The notes under the pieces are model-generated. The model did no database searches. It saw only the letters and a list, made by a program, of their open reading frames with translations, and was not told where the DNA came from. From positions 11,346,001-11,410,000 of the forward strand of contig JAMPIT010000174.1 of NCBI GenBank assembly GCA_026261815.1: a stretch of 64,000 nucleotides of DNA, in the 5' to 3' direction. Below, one piece after another: positions 36,211 to 50,100 of the stretch. Numbering within the stretch: position 1 is the stretch's first letter; every line of letters begins with the position of its first letter. The DNA comes from Monarcha castaneiventris obscurior. Its lineage: Eukaryota; Chordata; Aves; Passeriformes; Monarchidae. Made by a program: the position numbers and the translations under genes.

Positions 36211-39200
36211 CTAAGAAGGCAAAACAGCAACAGGTCAAGGGCTCAGATCTTGACAAAGGCATCAGCTAGATCTTTCTTGCCTTGCTTTTACAAGACAATT
36301 TCTTGTGACATTCAGTTAATGTTGGTTAAATGACACAAGACATTAGCAAAGCCCTTTCAATTCACACAGATTAGACTGCTGAATGTTATTGTCCCTTCAG
36401 CTACAACTTACCTGCTGAAACAACACAGGAGATTTATTCTCTTTGATTCAAAGTATACATGCACTTTCCACAGAAGGGATTGCATGATATTGAAAAATTT
36501 TTCCAATATCAAAAACATGCACACCTACCAGCATGGCAATAAACCAAAACATTCTACATATCAGACATTTCCTGGCCAGCCATGGTCTTGGAAGATAACT
36601 GTTTTCTACAGTGACAAATTGCTGTTAAGAAGCTGAGCCTCAAAATGGAATTAATTTGTGAATGTGATTAGATCATTCAAATACATTTTCTTTACTTTGT
36701 CACTTACAAAAATACAAAAAAGTGAAGGCTGTTGGACTAACTGATTTTAATGAAAAAAATGTACCTCCACATTTCAAACATCAGCGTGGTAATATTCAGG
36801 TTTAAATTTTTCTTCCATATTTTTTCTCATAAAAATTGACGAAACAGATGAACATACTTCATTGTGGAGGATATGAACAGAACTATAATAATTAGGCTGA
36901 AAATACTGAATACTGAGCTAATCTGCTGTGTCTTCCAAGTGTCCCAGGGCTGAGTCAGGAGACCCAGTACAGTTCAATGTATCTGTATAAGGAAGTTTTA
37001 TGCTCAGTATTTGCAGAGTCAATCCCTCTATGAATCACATGAGGTATATTCTGATGAGAAACCTTTTGGTTAAGTTGAAGTGCTTACACAAAGCAAATTC
37101 TAGATTCATATCTGGGACTTACAACTGAGGTTCTGAGAACTGTGATCATATTTTGAATTAATTAGTCATAAGGATGACTCTGAACAGATTAACTTCTCAC
37201 CAATGAACAAATGTCAAAATCCAAGCCTCTGGCTCTAATGGGAAAAAATTGCTTAATGGGACAAGATAGCGAATTCTTGATAGTCCACTAAAAGCAATGC
37301 ATTACAAAATGTCTGAAACCACATCACTCACACAGCAAAGAAAACCACAAACACTTAGCTTGCTACCACTTACACAGATAAAACCAAGTCTTCACCTGGG
37401 TCATATTTTAATTTCAAAATCCTGTGCTGTTGCATATAACAAATGGGAAAAATAATAAAGTGAAATGTGGAGATAAACTCATAGAAAAGCATGCTGCTAA
37501 ATAAAATATGATGAAAAATATTAATGGAATAAATCAGATTAAATTATTTGACAATGAAAGACTATGAGAAATAAATATACAAATTTATATTCCCAAATTT
37601 TCCATAGGATTCCATGAATTAGGAGTTGGAATATCAGAATTACTCATAACTGTTGTCAGCCAGAATTTATCATTTTGTTTGTAGAAGTTTACAGAAAAAC
37701 AAACTATGCAGAATGACTAAAAAGTGATGCTCAGAAGGCAGTAAAGCCAGCTGCCTAATGTCAAAATAGATTTGAATTTTTTACTAAAATTTAGCCCCTT
37801 TCATTTACTAGCTATGATTCAAAAACATGATCTTGTTTTTGCTTGTTAAAGCAGATCTGATTTTAAACTCAGTTCCTCTGGAATAAAGCAACAGTAATTA
37901 TGAGCAAATTCATTTCCCCCTGATTTTCAGTCATACAACTATAACAGCATGGGCTTGGCCTATAGGCTTCTAGAAAGGAAGGAACTGAAGTTATTTTTGG
38001 TTTTTTGAATGTGTGCCCTCATAATGGTAATCATGGCATAGGATGTTATGTATGACAGTATGAACCTCATGATTAAGACAAGAAAAACCACCACTTTGAC
38101 TTGCATTGGCAAGGAACAAGAATAAAAGTTGAAAGATTTAGATATTTCTGAGAGAACATCCTTCTATTAAAAAAAAAAAAAAGAACAAAAAAGCCCCACA
38201 AAAATTTTATTGACAAAATACTACAAGCTCCTGTCCTGGGCTTATCACATATCACATCCTGCTTGCATGGCTTTGGAAGGAAATTTACCGAGGGAGCAGT
38301 AAGGCTGTCATCACTCAAATTAAAAAGACTAGCAGGAAGAGCTTAGCTGAGTACCACTGTCATGCTAGAATTTTGAAACAAAGTCTGATTTCCACTGGTG
38401 AGAGTTTCAACAGTGGGTGCAACAGCACTGCACTCACTCACTTGGTCAGAAAGGCCGCACGCACATGAACAAAACAAAAATTTGAAAGAAAATGGAATTT
38501 CAACAACCTTGGCTCACACAGAGATCCATTTAACCTGTCAATATAGGGGTATTTTCTCTTTATTGTATGCCTTGTGGATCCATGAATGTTTAAAATCAAG
38601 CAATTTAAACAGGATTTAAATGATTGGAATGACAGCCCTGGGATCTAAGAAAAAAAAATGTAGGCAAGAAGCTGATTTCTCTTTTCTCAACATGTAACTG
38701 CTATACATATTTTGTTAAAAAAAAAGGTAATGCTGCAAAGAAAACCTTTAGAAGGAATTCAAGTCTAATTAACAAGAGGGAAAAAATTATTGAGAGATCA
38801 CAAGGGACTTGTGATAATTTTTTTTTTTTCTCTAAAGCCAATCACATTCTCCCACTGGTGTTTGGTTGTCAGGCCATGATAATCACATTTCCAAAAGTTT
38901 TTATGCTTCAAATCACACCAGGAAGATGAGAAAACTTGCATTGCTCCATGGCAACTCTGCTGACTGAGGAAGTACTAGCAATTGCCCTGATAATGGAATA
39001 CATAATTTCTTCCATCATCTTTCTTTTATTATTATTTTTTTGGGGTGAGCAGCAGCTTAGTTTTAGCAATATCAGCTCCCACAATCTCAATAAATATATC
39101 CTTCACTCCATCATCCGGGTGATAAAGCTGTACTGTTTAACTGAATGTGGTTGTATATGTAACCTTCCTATTGATAAAACTGCACAAAACAAATTGTTAA

Positions 39201-40182
39201 ATATGCCGATAGAATAGGCCTTTGTATTAGAGTTGCTGTCAACTGGAAGGCACAATATTTATCTCAGTTTTCACCCATCTTACATGATTTCTAATATTTT
39301 CTCTCCTCTTCAGACTCATCTTTCAGACGTAAGCTAGTGGCATGATTAGTTGAAATTTAAAGGAAACTAAAAATCATCCAAGGATTTGATTTCTCTAAAT
39401 ATGAGTCTTGACACAGTTGATCCAAATACAAAAATATTAAACTGAACCACTGAACATCTCGAATTTTATTCCCTTTTGTAACATAATGCACACTATCATA
39501 AAGTTAATCTCAGTCACTTTGAATACATTATTATACTGCAGCCTTCCTTATTCAGTATACCCAAGGCACCTAAGAAGTGGAAAAAGTGTTATTTGCTGTG
39601 TCAAAAAGAGTTTGTAATTATTTCCAACTATACTTCTGTACAAAACCTATTATTTTTCCTTTTTTTTTAGATTCTCGGAACTGCTGTCCTACTGGAATTT
39701 AAAAATATCTAAATATTACAATCTTGGAATAGAGCCTCTGATTTTGGTTGCATCATAGTTATACACATAGATAGCTGGGGTTCGTTCTCTCCTTCTTCAT
39801 AGTTTGTATTTTTATTCTTATGCATAATAAACATGTTAGTTTGAATTGAATTTTTCACTGATCTAATGGTCACAGAGGAAATTGAAATTGGACTCTATAG
39901 ACTAGCAACTTCAATCTGTAAAATGCGAATATTAGTATCTTTCTATAAGTATTTAAATTCAGAAACATAACTTTGAAATCCCAGGAAGTGCTATAAAAGT
40001 TAAATGTGCACTCAGAACAAGGAGAAACAATATAAACTTGCAGTCTGACATTCAACACTAAATTACTTTATTGTCTATGCTCTCCAGTTATTTTTCTTTT
40101 ATTTCTAAACCTTTTTGATTGTTCAAAATAGGTTGATGAAATTCAATGAGTTAATGTATTTCCCCAAACTGCTGGGGAAATA

Positions 40183-40219
40183 CATGAATCACACCAAAAT
40201 AATGAATCACACCAAAACT
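40183..40219. repeat. short tandem duplication
   Basis: The unit atgaatcacaccaaaa occurs twice in tandem, separated by two or three bases. Confidence 0.8.
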
Positions 40220-40498
40220 CATTATTTTTTGTAGACGCATTAACTTCCTCTCCCATTTGTCATTCACACTCAGGCTGAATATTTTCCACTTATTGCAATA
40301 ATTATTATATAGCCAACATACACGATTCTTAAAAATGGACATGTTGTTCATTGTGCAGAAATGATATAATGCACCCTCCAATGCCTCATGGCTGCTACAC
40401 TACTATAAAATGGCATTTATAAAAGTACAGAGCAAATCAATCTTGTATTTGAGGTGTACTTGGCATTTTCTTGGCAGCCCACCACTGCCCTCAGATTT

Positions 40499-40526
40499 AC
40501 ATATATATATACATATATATATATAG
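40499..40526. repeat. TA microsatellite
   Basis: Alternating A and T for about 28 bp with one interrupting C. Confidence 0.9.
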
Positions 40527-41644
40527 GCACATGATTCCATAGATTACCCTTCAGTCTGAACTATGCTAGAGCAACAAGCGACAATCTGCTTGTATTTGTG
40601 TGATGTAATTAAAGTTCTTAGCAAATTAAATGAAGCTTAAAGTTACTAAGCTGTTTATGAAAATAAGTATGATATAAATGATAAGTTTATAGTGCTTTCA
40701 CCATTACTATATCCTCAAAGATTAGTTTATGTCAGAGTTGTAGACAGTTGAGCAATTATACTATTCTGAACAAAATGTTGTGGTGCATTGTAATTATTCA
40801 GTGTTTTAGAAAAAATGGTTTTTTGCAGCATAGTGTTCACTGACTCTATAGACCAGAGTGTATTTACTTTGTTTTCAGTAACATCATAAAAGAGATTATA
40901 ATGATCTCATCAGAGAAACGAGCTTCCTGTATAATGCTCTAATTGAGCTGAAAGTCTTAAACATTTCATTATTAGGCTGTGTTCACAAAAACCCCTCTAC
41001 TGTTAAAAGCAGTTTACTATGAATTCATATTTTTTAAAAAAATCATGCAGTAATATATAGAAGAATGAAAAAAGTCTGTTAATTCCAAGTGACCTTAAGA
41101 TTCACCTAAAAATCAGTGAACAAAGAGGCTGCAGGAATTTCTCTTTGCTGTCTCGTTCATGAATGGTAAATAACAAAAAACATTATTTTCATGAGAGTTT
41201 AATGCCAGATATGAATTTAGACTAGTATATCCCTGCCTGCACTCTACATTTATATTTGTGTATTCAGAATTCAATGAGGTTTTTTTCAATTTCCCTTTTT
41301 AAGGAATAATTTATTCTTCTCTACAGAAATGCAGTTCCGTTAGTCTAACTTCTCCCACAGTTACATCTGTGAATGGGGTAATATTTGGGTTTGAAATTTT
41401 CATTTGCAGGGGCAAGAATCACAAGTCATGAGATCCAAACAAACAGTTCTTGTGGAAGTTACAGTATATGTCTGAAGAGTCACTCTCTTTATTTGTTAGT
41501 TTCTGTTCTGCCTAAGAATACGAATTGTGACAGAAAACATGTCAAACAAAGTCTATATAAAACACTGTTCTTCTGTCATCACAACACCTCTCTCAAAGAT
41601 TTTTCAATGGTTTTGGAAGTCTGAGGTCACTTGTGTTCTGCCTA

Positions 41645-41990
41645 CAGAAGAGGTGACTGAGGGGAGCAATTATCATGGTCTACCGCTTCCTCACAAGGGG
41701 AAATGGAGGGGCAGGTACCGATATCTTCTCTCTGGTGACCAGTGATAGGACTCGAGGGAATGGCATGAAGCTCTGTCAGGGGAGGTTAGGTTGGATATTA
41801 GGAAAAGGAACAGGGTCCTCATGGAAGTGGTCACAGCACCAAGATTGCCAGAAGCGCTTGGACAAGGCTCTCAGGCACATGTTGTGATTCTTTGGACCAC
41901 CCTGTGCAGGAGCAAGCACTGGACTTGATGATCCTTCTGGGTCCCTTCCAGCTCAGAATATTCTATGATTATATTCTATGATTCTACGAA
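41645..41990 (+). mobile_element. CR1 LINE 3' end, internally deleted
   Basis: The stretch contains the signature avian CR1 3' sequence: a segment near ctaccgcttcctcacaaggg, then ggaggttaggttggatatta, gaagtggtcacagcacc, gatccttctgggtccctt, and a tail of imperfect attctatgatt units at the 3' end. The copy is truncated at its 5' end as usual, and about 30-40 bp appear to be missing after ggaaaaggaaca. Open frames across 41527-41887 belong to this element and are not genes. Confidence 0.9.
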
Positions 41991-44813
41991 TGAAATATGA
42001 GTGGGAATTTATGACTGTAGGACTCCCTGAAGAGTTGTGCTGGAAGAAAAGAGTGATTCATGGCACATAGGTTAGCATGTCATCAAGATCCTAACTCATT
42101 AAAATGTGGTTTCTCAGGACATTTCCTCAGGTAAGGAAAAGCAGCTTAAAAAAGACAAGGCGGAACCATACTCTAGCAAAGCACTGATTAAATCAAAGTG
42201 TAGCCTGAAACTATAAAAAGACTGGCAGGAAGATAAAGAACAGGACAAAGACCCCTGAGATAAGGAAAAAAGGACAGAGAGTAACCCAGAAACATTTTCC
42301 AGTGACTCACAGGGATGAGGCAGAGAAACAAAAGATAACTATCAGCTTCTGAAAGTGTGCAAAAGGCACATCTCTAAGACCATCACACAGTCATCAGCTT
42401 ACAAAGCCAGAGGGTGAGAAGTAGGCTCAGCAGTTGGCATTCCTTACTCTCTGGACATTCCACTTGCATATACACATCCTGGTGCTTGGGAGAGAATGGG
42501 TATATTTGGAAAGTACAACAGAGAAAGAACTAATGCCAAAGATAAGTTGCTCTTTTACCCCCAACATGCTGACTCTCATAGGGCTTCCTGAAAAGGCTCT
42601 CCTCACACAGATCTGGGGGTCGAACTCTTGCTTGATGAAGTCCTGGCTGGTCTCCAGCAACGCCACCACTAAGGGACTACAGAGGCCAATTCAGAAAAGA
42701 ATGGAATTATTAGGATAAATTAAATCCTGAAAGCGTGCTAGGAATGAGCAAAGGCCATGGTTATGCATAGCATGGCAGTGCTATTTAAGGTCATATAGAA
42801 ACAAGAACAGAAAGTTTTTGTGACTCACAGTAAGCAAACACCACTGTTTAAGCAAAAAGTCAAGTCTTAATGAGAATGGCTGAAGACCTTAAAATGCCAG
42901 TCTGTCACATGGAATAGACTGAGATCCTTACTTGATGTGTTCTAATAGGAGTCACCCTGTCGATAATCCTCCTCTGTACCCTGGGAGTAATTTTTACAGT
43001 TCTGACATTATTTGAGTATTCAAATATAAAGTAGAATTTACTCACTATTATCTCATTTGTGAGAGTCATGTAACCTGAAAACTAAGGAAGGTGAATACAA
43101 ATTTCTGGCCAGTGCTATGGGGTTCTCATCTCCTGTATGTACCTATTTTTCATACAATACATATAATTCTTCTTTTAAGAAAAGTTGGAGTTTTTTTGAA
43201 ATTATGCTCTTCATTATATAAGGTAAGGTAAATCCATGATATTTTCTTGGAATCAGCATGTTTGTGTTCCAATTCATGTTGAGCTAAATTTTTCAGTCAT
43301 TTGAATGACTTTATTTCAGTGAACATTTTTTATGCTTCTCCTGTAGAAGCTAACTGGATGTTTGTACAAATTCCTGACATGTACGTGTCCATAGCTGTAG
43401 AAAGTATATAGAAAAAACCTGTTTGATTATTGGCTGGTTTCAACAGACAATAATCAGAACCACAAGTGAAAATGCATAAAATAATCCTTTTTTTTTCATC
43501 TAATTTTGAACAGATTTAGAACAATAAAGAAAAGAGCATGGAAAACAGTATGTACGCCTGCAGGGAGGAACCGTCATGCACACATGCATACGGCTGCTTT
43601 GGTTTTACCTTCTTTTGGGCTTAGAGTCAATGTACCAATATTCGGCTGTAAAACGGTAAGAGCCTTGCATCAGTAGTTGTTTAGGAATTTTGAGTAGTTA
43701 ATAAATGAAGAAAGGCAGGTGCCTCTTAGGATGGCTCATCTCAACTGACACCTGTTTGGAATGAGATGAATCACTTCCCTCAGGTATCCTTCCTTCACTT
43801 ATGGTTAGAAAAAGAGCCCGTAATACAAGTTGAGGTAAGGTATTTACTTTTCAGACACCTAAAAATATGTGTATTGATTCCCTCCTTTGTCATCTAAAGT
43901 GATAAATTTGTCCTATAGACTTTTTTTCTCTCAATTTAGCAAACAGGCAGCTGTACCTTATCAATGAAATGAAGGAACTGAAAGATAGTGACCCTCAGGT
44001 GAAGGTGATTAATGGGGCACCATAAGAGACTGAACTGTTAGTTCTGCTTCTGCTGCAACCAGCCAGGTAAGCAGCACAAGCACACCAATTAGTCTTTGTG
44101 CCTCAGTTTCTATATGTGTTAAAAAGGCAAAGTGGAAAGATAATGTTATTGTATATTGACTTTGGGATGTCCAAGTGATAAGTGCTATTAGTAAAGCTAA
44201 GTGCATCAGAAATCTTATTAACAACAGAGTTGTAGGAGATAGTACTTGTGAAGTATTAAGTGTTGGGTGTTAACTCTCCAGCTTTTGTATCCCTATAATT
44301 CATTCATAACAGAACTTGGTGATAAATGATAGGATTATTCCATCTTAAGAAGTACAGGTTCCATATGTGCTAGAAGAATGAGAGACACTCATAGTTACCT
44401 GTTAGAACTGACTGCCATTTTAACAGAAAGTTGAAAAACTACAAGATTTCAGTTTCCAATAATTACTTCTTCTTCCAAGTTTAGTGATAAAAGTAGGCAC
44501 AAACCCCATTTTTAGGAACATCTGATTAGTGACATTAATGATAGTCCAATTTCAGCGCTGGGTTCAGAGCAAAAAAGTTCCCTCATGGTGCTAAGGCTGC
44601 TCTACTTAGCCAAGATTGAAGATACCAAAGCAGCCTTTCTGGGAAGCTCAAGCACTGTCTTGGCACAATCTGAGTTAGGAACTAAGAATCAAAAAAATCT
44701 GATCTGGTTAAATTTGGTTTGCGAGCAGATTTTATGAGTAGAATCAGAGAGATCTAACCAATCTAGGGCTGAAAACTTGTGCATGGTCATATTTAAGCAT
44801 ACAGTTAACTGGC

Positions 44814-44905
44814 TGTACTGGTTTTGAAGTGATCTCTTCCCTCCTCACTGCAGGGGAGTGAGACAGGCTGAGTGAGGTGTAGCTGCCTACGAGGGTAAAA
44901 CCACA
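44814..44905 (+). mobile_element. possible LTR-derived remnant
   Basis: The stretch begins tgtactggttttg and ends gggtaaaaccacaca, with a Ser/Glu-coding-like GA-rich centre (gggagtgagacaggctgagt). TG...CA ends and the terminal ggttaaaccaca-like motif recall avian ERV LTRs, but the length (about 92 bp) is far below a full LTR and no target-site duplication is visible. It could be an internally deleted solo LTR or another repeat. Confidence 0.3.
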
Positions 44906-47035
44906 CCTATAGAACTGCAACATGAATCAGAGAAAGGAAAGTGAACCCCTGCAATGACTTTGTGAATGGCCACACATCCCAGTGAGAATGGTCCACAATA
45001 CACAACTAAAATTGTCTTAAAAATAATAATATAAAGTATTTAAATTTAATTTCAAATTAAATTATTTTAAAATAATTAATATTCTTCTCACTACCTTAGA
45101 ATATAATTCTGTTGATGTTTACACATCTTCAACATACTTCTTACTGTCAGCTGAATTTTTTTTATTAACATCTCTGTATACAAATTTGATCTGCAGTACT
45201 TGATCAAAGAAGTAGCATTATTCTTACAAATAAGCCCATTGTAATAAATGTAGAATTCGTGCATGATGAAATAGCATTGCAAATAAATGATGCAGGATTA
45301 CGCCCATAGTTTTGTCGTTCTCTGTAGGGTTTTTTAAAAGAAATTTGAATGCACAATTACTATTCTGTACATGCAAGATTGGATGGTGATTATCTGGCAG
45401 CTACACACCTAATCAACTCCTATGAATACTCACAGGCATACTGATTAGCAGCAGCTGCTATTTCTTCTCATTATCTACACTAAAACAAATGATCTCTTCT
45501 CAGCCAGTCCCTTTGTATTTATGTGTTCTTACGATCACAATTAATGTTCTGAATTCACTGTGTTAACATCAGGAAGAAAAGCAAAACAAACTTACGATAC
45601 CGCATTCCTTTACTGATAGCTATAGTTGTAAAAATACAATTTGTGCCCCTCCAGGGAAAGCAGTTTCCTCATGGAAGAAGTTGCTGTTACTCCAAGCATG
45701 ACAGCAACCACAAGAAGGCCCTGCAAGGCTCTGCTTGCAGATGATGACCAGAAAAAGGAGGACAGGGCTGGCAGTTCAGGGCTCAATTTCAAGCCTCTTG
45801 AAGGCACATAGGAGATTTTCTGCTGAAGCAACAGAGTACCTCAAAACTCAAGCCTAGAAGATGTGGTTTACGGTTTTGAGATGGATCAAAAGATGAGAGT
45901 TGGACTTGATGGGACTGTGGCAGGTACAGGTAGGAAAGATGTTGGAAGGATATGTCCCCTGCCTGAGTGCTCCATGACAGTGGTGTGGTGCACGTACTTG
46001 ACCCATTCTTCCTCTTGCTGCAGAGAACTGCTGCCTGTACAGGCAACCCCTTGTCCTGTAACAGCAGCAGCAATAAGCCTGTCTGCTTTGATGCTTCCAA
46101 AGTCTCCACTTAGCAACTACGCACTAGCCCTAAGACAAACTCTGCCCCTGTTTCTTCAGACTTGGGTGTTTTAGTTACACATCAGTATCATATTTAAACA
46201 CCGAACTGTTTCCACATTCCCAGCACTGCATCCTCACCTTAACTTCACTGGGTATTGCAACAGCTTATTCTCCTCCAAAAATATGCCCAAGTGAGATATC
46301 AAGCATTATTTTTTAAACTGCCAAATACAAATGTTAAACTGACATTTCATCTGTAGACTCAAGGTCAAATGCATATTATGGGTCAACAATGACAAAGGAG
46401 TTTGATCATTGCTTAATATTTTTAAGATTCTTTTTAAGACTTCTTTCATTTCACCACTTTTTCCCAGGTGTCAAATATTAAAATTATTAGTGTCAAACAA
46501 TGTAAGAGAGTGAAACAATCATCTCTCCTTTTTTTACCTTTTTCAAACCACTAAATATTCTTTCCCAGGAAAAAGGAGGAAAAATACCTGCTGTATTTAA
46601 CTGAATAAAAATTACATATTTTCTTTGTTCCACAGAAGATTTAAGTAAAAGGACCTTCCACTCAAAGCTGAGCAACTACATATGTGAAATATTGTGAATG
46701 AGTTATGCAAAAATAAAATAAGGAAAAAATATATGCGAGAAATAAAAAATGCCAATTGAAACTGCAAATCCCCCAAACATACTGAATACAATAAAAGAGT
46801 GAATCACAAATGATATAATATCCTCTAGAGAATAAAGTCTTTGAACAATTCTCCTTTGGTGAAAAATATACAAGGAATTGCTAAATTGCCTATGAACTCA
46901 TCCCATTTCAAAGGCACTTCTTTATCTTCACCAAAACTAATAATTGTTTTCTCCAGAAGTAAGAAACAGATTCACCTGAGTAGATTTTTTTTTAATAGAT
47001 GATAATAAATACTGTATTGAATCATTGAATAATAA

Positions 47036-47157
47036 TATCATAGAATGGTTTCGGTTGGAAGGGACCTTAAAGATAACCTAGTTCCCACCTCCCTGCCATG
47101 GGAAAGGACAACTTCCACTAGGCCAGATTGCTCAAAGCCCCACCCAACCGGACCTTA
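47036..47157 (-). mobile_element. CR1 LINE 3' fragment
   Basis: The plus strand shows a CR1 3' end in antisense: tcatagaatggtttcggttg, then gaagggaccttaaagataac, then ctgccatgggaaaggacaac and a segment ending gctcaaagccccacccaacc. The element is truncated after about 120 bp. It is a different CR1 subfamily from the copy at 41.6 kb, judged by the sequence next to the tail. Confidence 0.88.
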
Positions 47158-50100
47158 AAACATATACATTTTAAAGAACATAATAAAAAGTCCAATCCCT
47201 TTTCCCCAGTTCATTCCAGTGAATGGAAGCAATAGAAATACAATTTCCAACTTTTTTTCCTTCTTTGTCCTTTGTTTGGAAGCCTTCAGGAACACTCCTA
47301 ATCCTACTGTATCTCTATTGACAGGCAAATGAAAATAACCAAACCCATAATGCATCCTGACAATCTATAAATGTAAACTGCAGATGGAAATTTTATTTCA
47401 TTCAGAGATGCATCTCTTCAAAGCATGTACCTTTATGAACTGAAATTCATCAAACTGACTATGATTTTACTTGTACCACTGAATTCAGTGACAGCTGAGA
47501 ATGGAGCATGATGTTCAAATTGCAATTCCAATACTAATGCTCACATTCCAGCTAGAGATGATGCTGCTGGAGGGCAGGCTCAAACAAGCAAGAGGAGATA
47601 TTGCATCTTGCAATATCTTGTATATACACATACTTGCATACATCTATACAGCTATCACAGATAGATATGTTTAATTTATGGTATCTGGTGGTTCATCTGA
47701 TCAGAGATGCTCTTATGTTTTCTTATCTGTTTTGCTTCCTGGAGTACATGACATGCAATCAGGTGATCACTAACAGCTTTTTCAGGAATAATAATGATCA
47801 GTATTGCTCTTTATGACAGTCATTGTAATGATGGCGGCATAGTCCAACTCCTTTTTGCTAACATACTCTGCAAGTGTACATTTATTGATATAAACCCCTT
47901 GGGCTAAATATTTTGTTGACATAGTCATGATTTCTACTGAAAGAGTTAACTATGCCCATGCAGTGGTAGCAGTAAACTTGCTTAAGTATGGTCTAGAATA
48001 ATTTATGTGACTTTGACAGAATAGCTAGTTAAATTTCACCCGTAAACAGATCAGAACACTTAGGTGCAATAATTTAGTTTTATGTGTTGCTATATTGCTG
48101 CAATTGAGGAAGCTGTGAGATGACCCCAGCTCATAAATTTAAAGCCAGCAAATACAGAAATCTTTGTATTACCCATGGGGCTTATTAAGCCTTCACCTTT
48201 AAACAATGCATGTTACACCCAACGATATGTGATTAGGGATACTGAATGAGAAAGTCTTCCTGTGAAGCATTAACAAATATAGGTGGATGCCTTTTGAGAT
48301 GCCTTACAAAAGCATTCCTGGAAAACACATTCAGAATTCGGGAGCTAGGGGTTGTCCATTAGGTGGCACTAAATTTTTCCATATCTATGGAAACTGCAGG
48401 CAACAGAGAAGCATTTATCTGCTGTAGCTGTCAGGTGCTCTCCCAGCTAGTCCCCATTCAGAGGCAGAACCTCTGAGGTGGCATTGCAGCCCATCCATGT
48501 GCACCATTGAAGGGTATTCATCCAGATATAGATGTGTGTGCTTCATACTCATCTGCTGTAAGGCCGTTTTTATCATATCTACCAGTCTGTCTGCATCATA
48601 CTCAACAAGGATCACTGTCATGCTTGAAGGTATTTTCAGTTCCTTCTTTGGATCTTCACTCCTTCCAAAACAGTGGGAAGTGTTTTTCTTGTCTCATGCA
48701 CTCTACAGCTATTTAATCAGAAGAAAGCTCCTGCTTTGCAACTAATCAGTCAGCTTCTACTGTGTGAATTGCAGAGGTATTACTATCACTGAGATAGGCT
48801 GATATTTCTGAGAATACTACAGTGGTCTGTGAATAAGATGATGAAAGATTTATCTTTTCTTTCTTTAATACTGTCTAAGACTAAAACTATTTCTACTTCC
48901 CCATTAACACCAGTCATGAAAGTACTTTCCTAGAATTTTGATTCCTTTTATCCTTTCTTTCACACACATCTCAGGAACTCTCAGTTCTTTCTATTCAGTT
49001 ACTTCAGACCTATCTGAAAAGTATAATCAGTTAAAGTAATACATAACTCGGCTTTAGTTAGACATAAGTCAATGCTTATTTCTACTTAGCAGTTCCAAAG
49101 CTGTCTGCATGAGCAGCAAATGTATGAATTATATAGATTGATTCCACTTCACCCACACTATGACAGAACTCATTTAGCAAGCATAGAGCTCACACCATGA
49201 TGAGCATTGCCTGGAATGACTCATTTCCTTTTACTGTCATCTTAAAGGTTAATTTCATGGGGTGCTGTTCAGCACATTATCTAGTAACTAAGAAATAATG
49301 AAACCTTCTATTCACTGGGGTGACTGGTCAGCACCTATAAATGGCCCTGCCATTGCACGTGGGCAGGTAAATGGCACTCATCTTTCCCATGAAAATAGAT
49401 TCTAATATTGAACATATATCATGAATTTAAATGATGAACATGGGAGTTTGTTTTTCACCACACTGCTTTCCTCTGTCCTAGTACTAAGCAGATCATCCTA
49501 ATGCCCTTTTTACCTCCTTCCTGATCCTTTTCACCTTGTGCCTGCCATGACATGCAGCCTGAACTTCCAACACAGGGCTCTCCCATATTTATTGTGCATT
49601 TGTAATGCAGTCTGACTGCACACGAGCAGTGTACAAATTCACAGGACCGGGCTAAGGCAACTTGGGTGCTTCTGTGCCATACAGCAGTTGTTAGTAGTCT
49701 TCTGGCTCTGATGAGAAGTGCTCAGAAAGAGGAATTCCCTCTGAAAGTTGAACTCCTACAGAACAGAGCTTGGGGCCAGTACCAAAACTAACCCTGCTTG
49801 TCTGGGTGTCTTTAAAGTCTATGCTAGACAAGCTTCCTCCTGACATGAGCTGTTTTGGAATGGGAAGGGAGCAGAAAGGTATCACATGAGCAAGCAAAAA
49901 GATTCCAAATCTCTTCCCTGTGTCTTTGAGTTTCTTTGTGTAGATGTACATCACAGTGTATCTATCCTGTGTTTACTGGCCTCTAACAAATAAATTTATT
50001 TAAATTTATTTAAAAGGAAAGAAAAATAAACCAAGCCAACAGAAAATCCTTTACTCTTCCAAAGACTAAGGAACTACTCTAGTACAAGCACTACTACAGG

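Noticed and set aside
41527..41887. Plus-strand open frames of 70-79 codons
   Set aside because: They lie within or beside the CR1 3' fragment and are not conserved coding parts of it.
45880..45925. CR1-like phrase gagttggacttgatggga
   Set aside because: Match too short, and the flanks do not continue as CR1.
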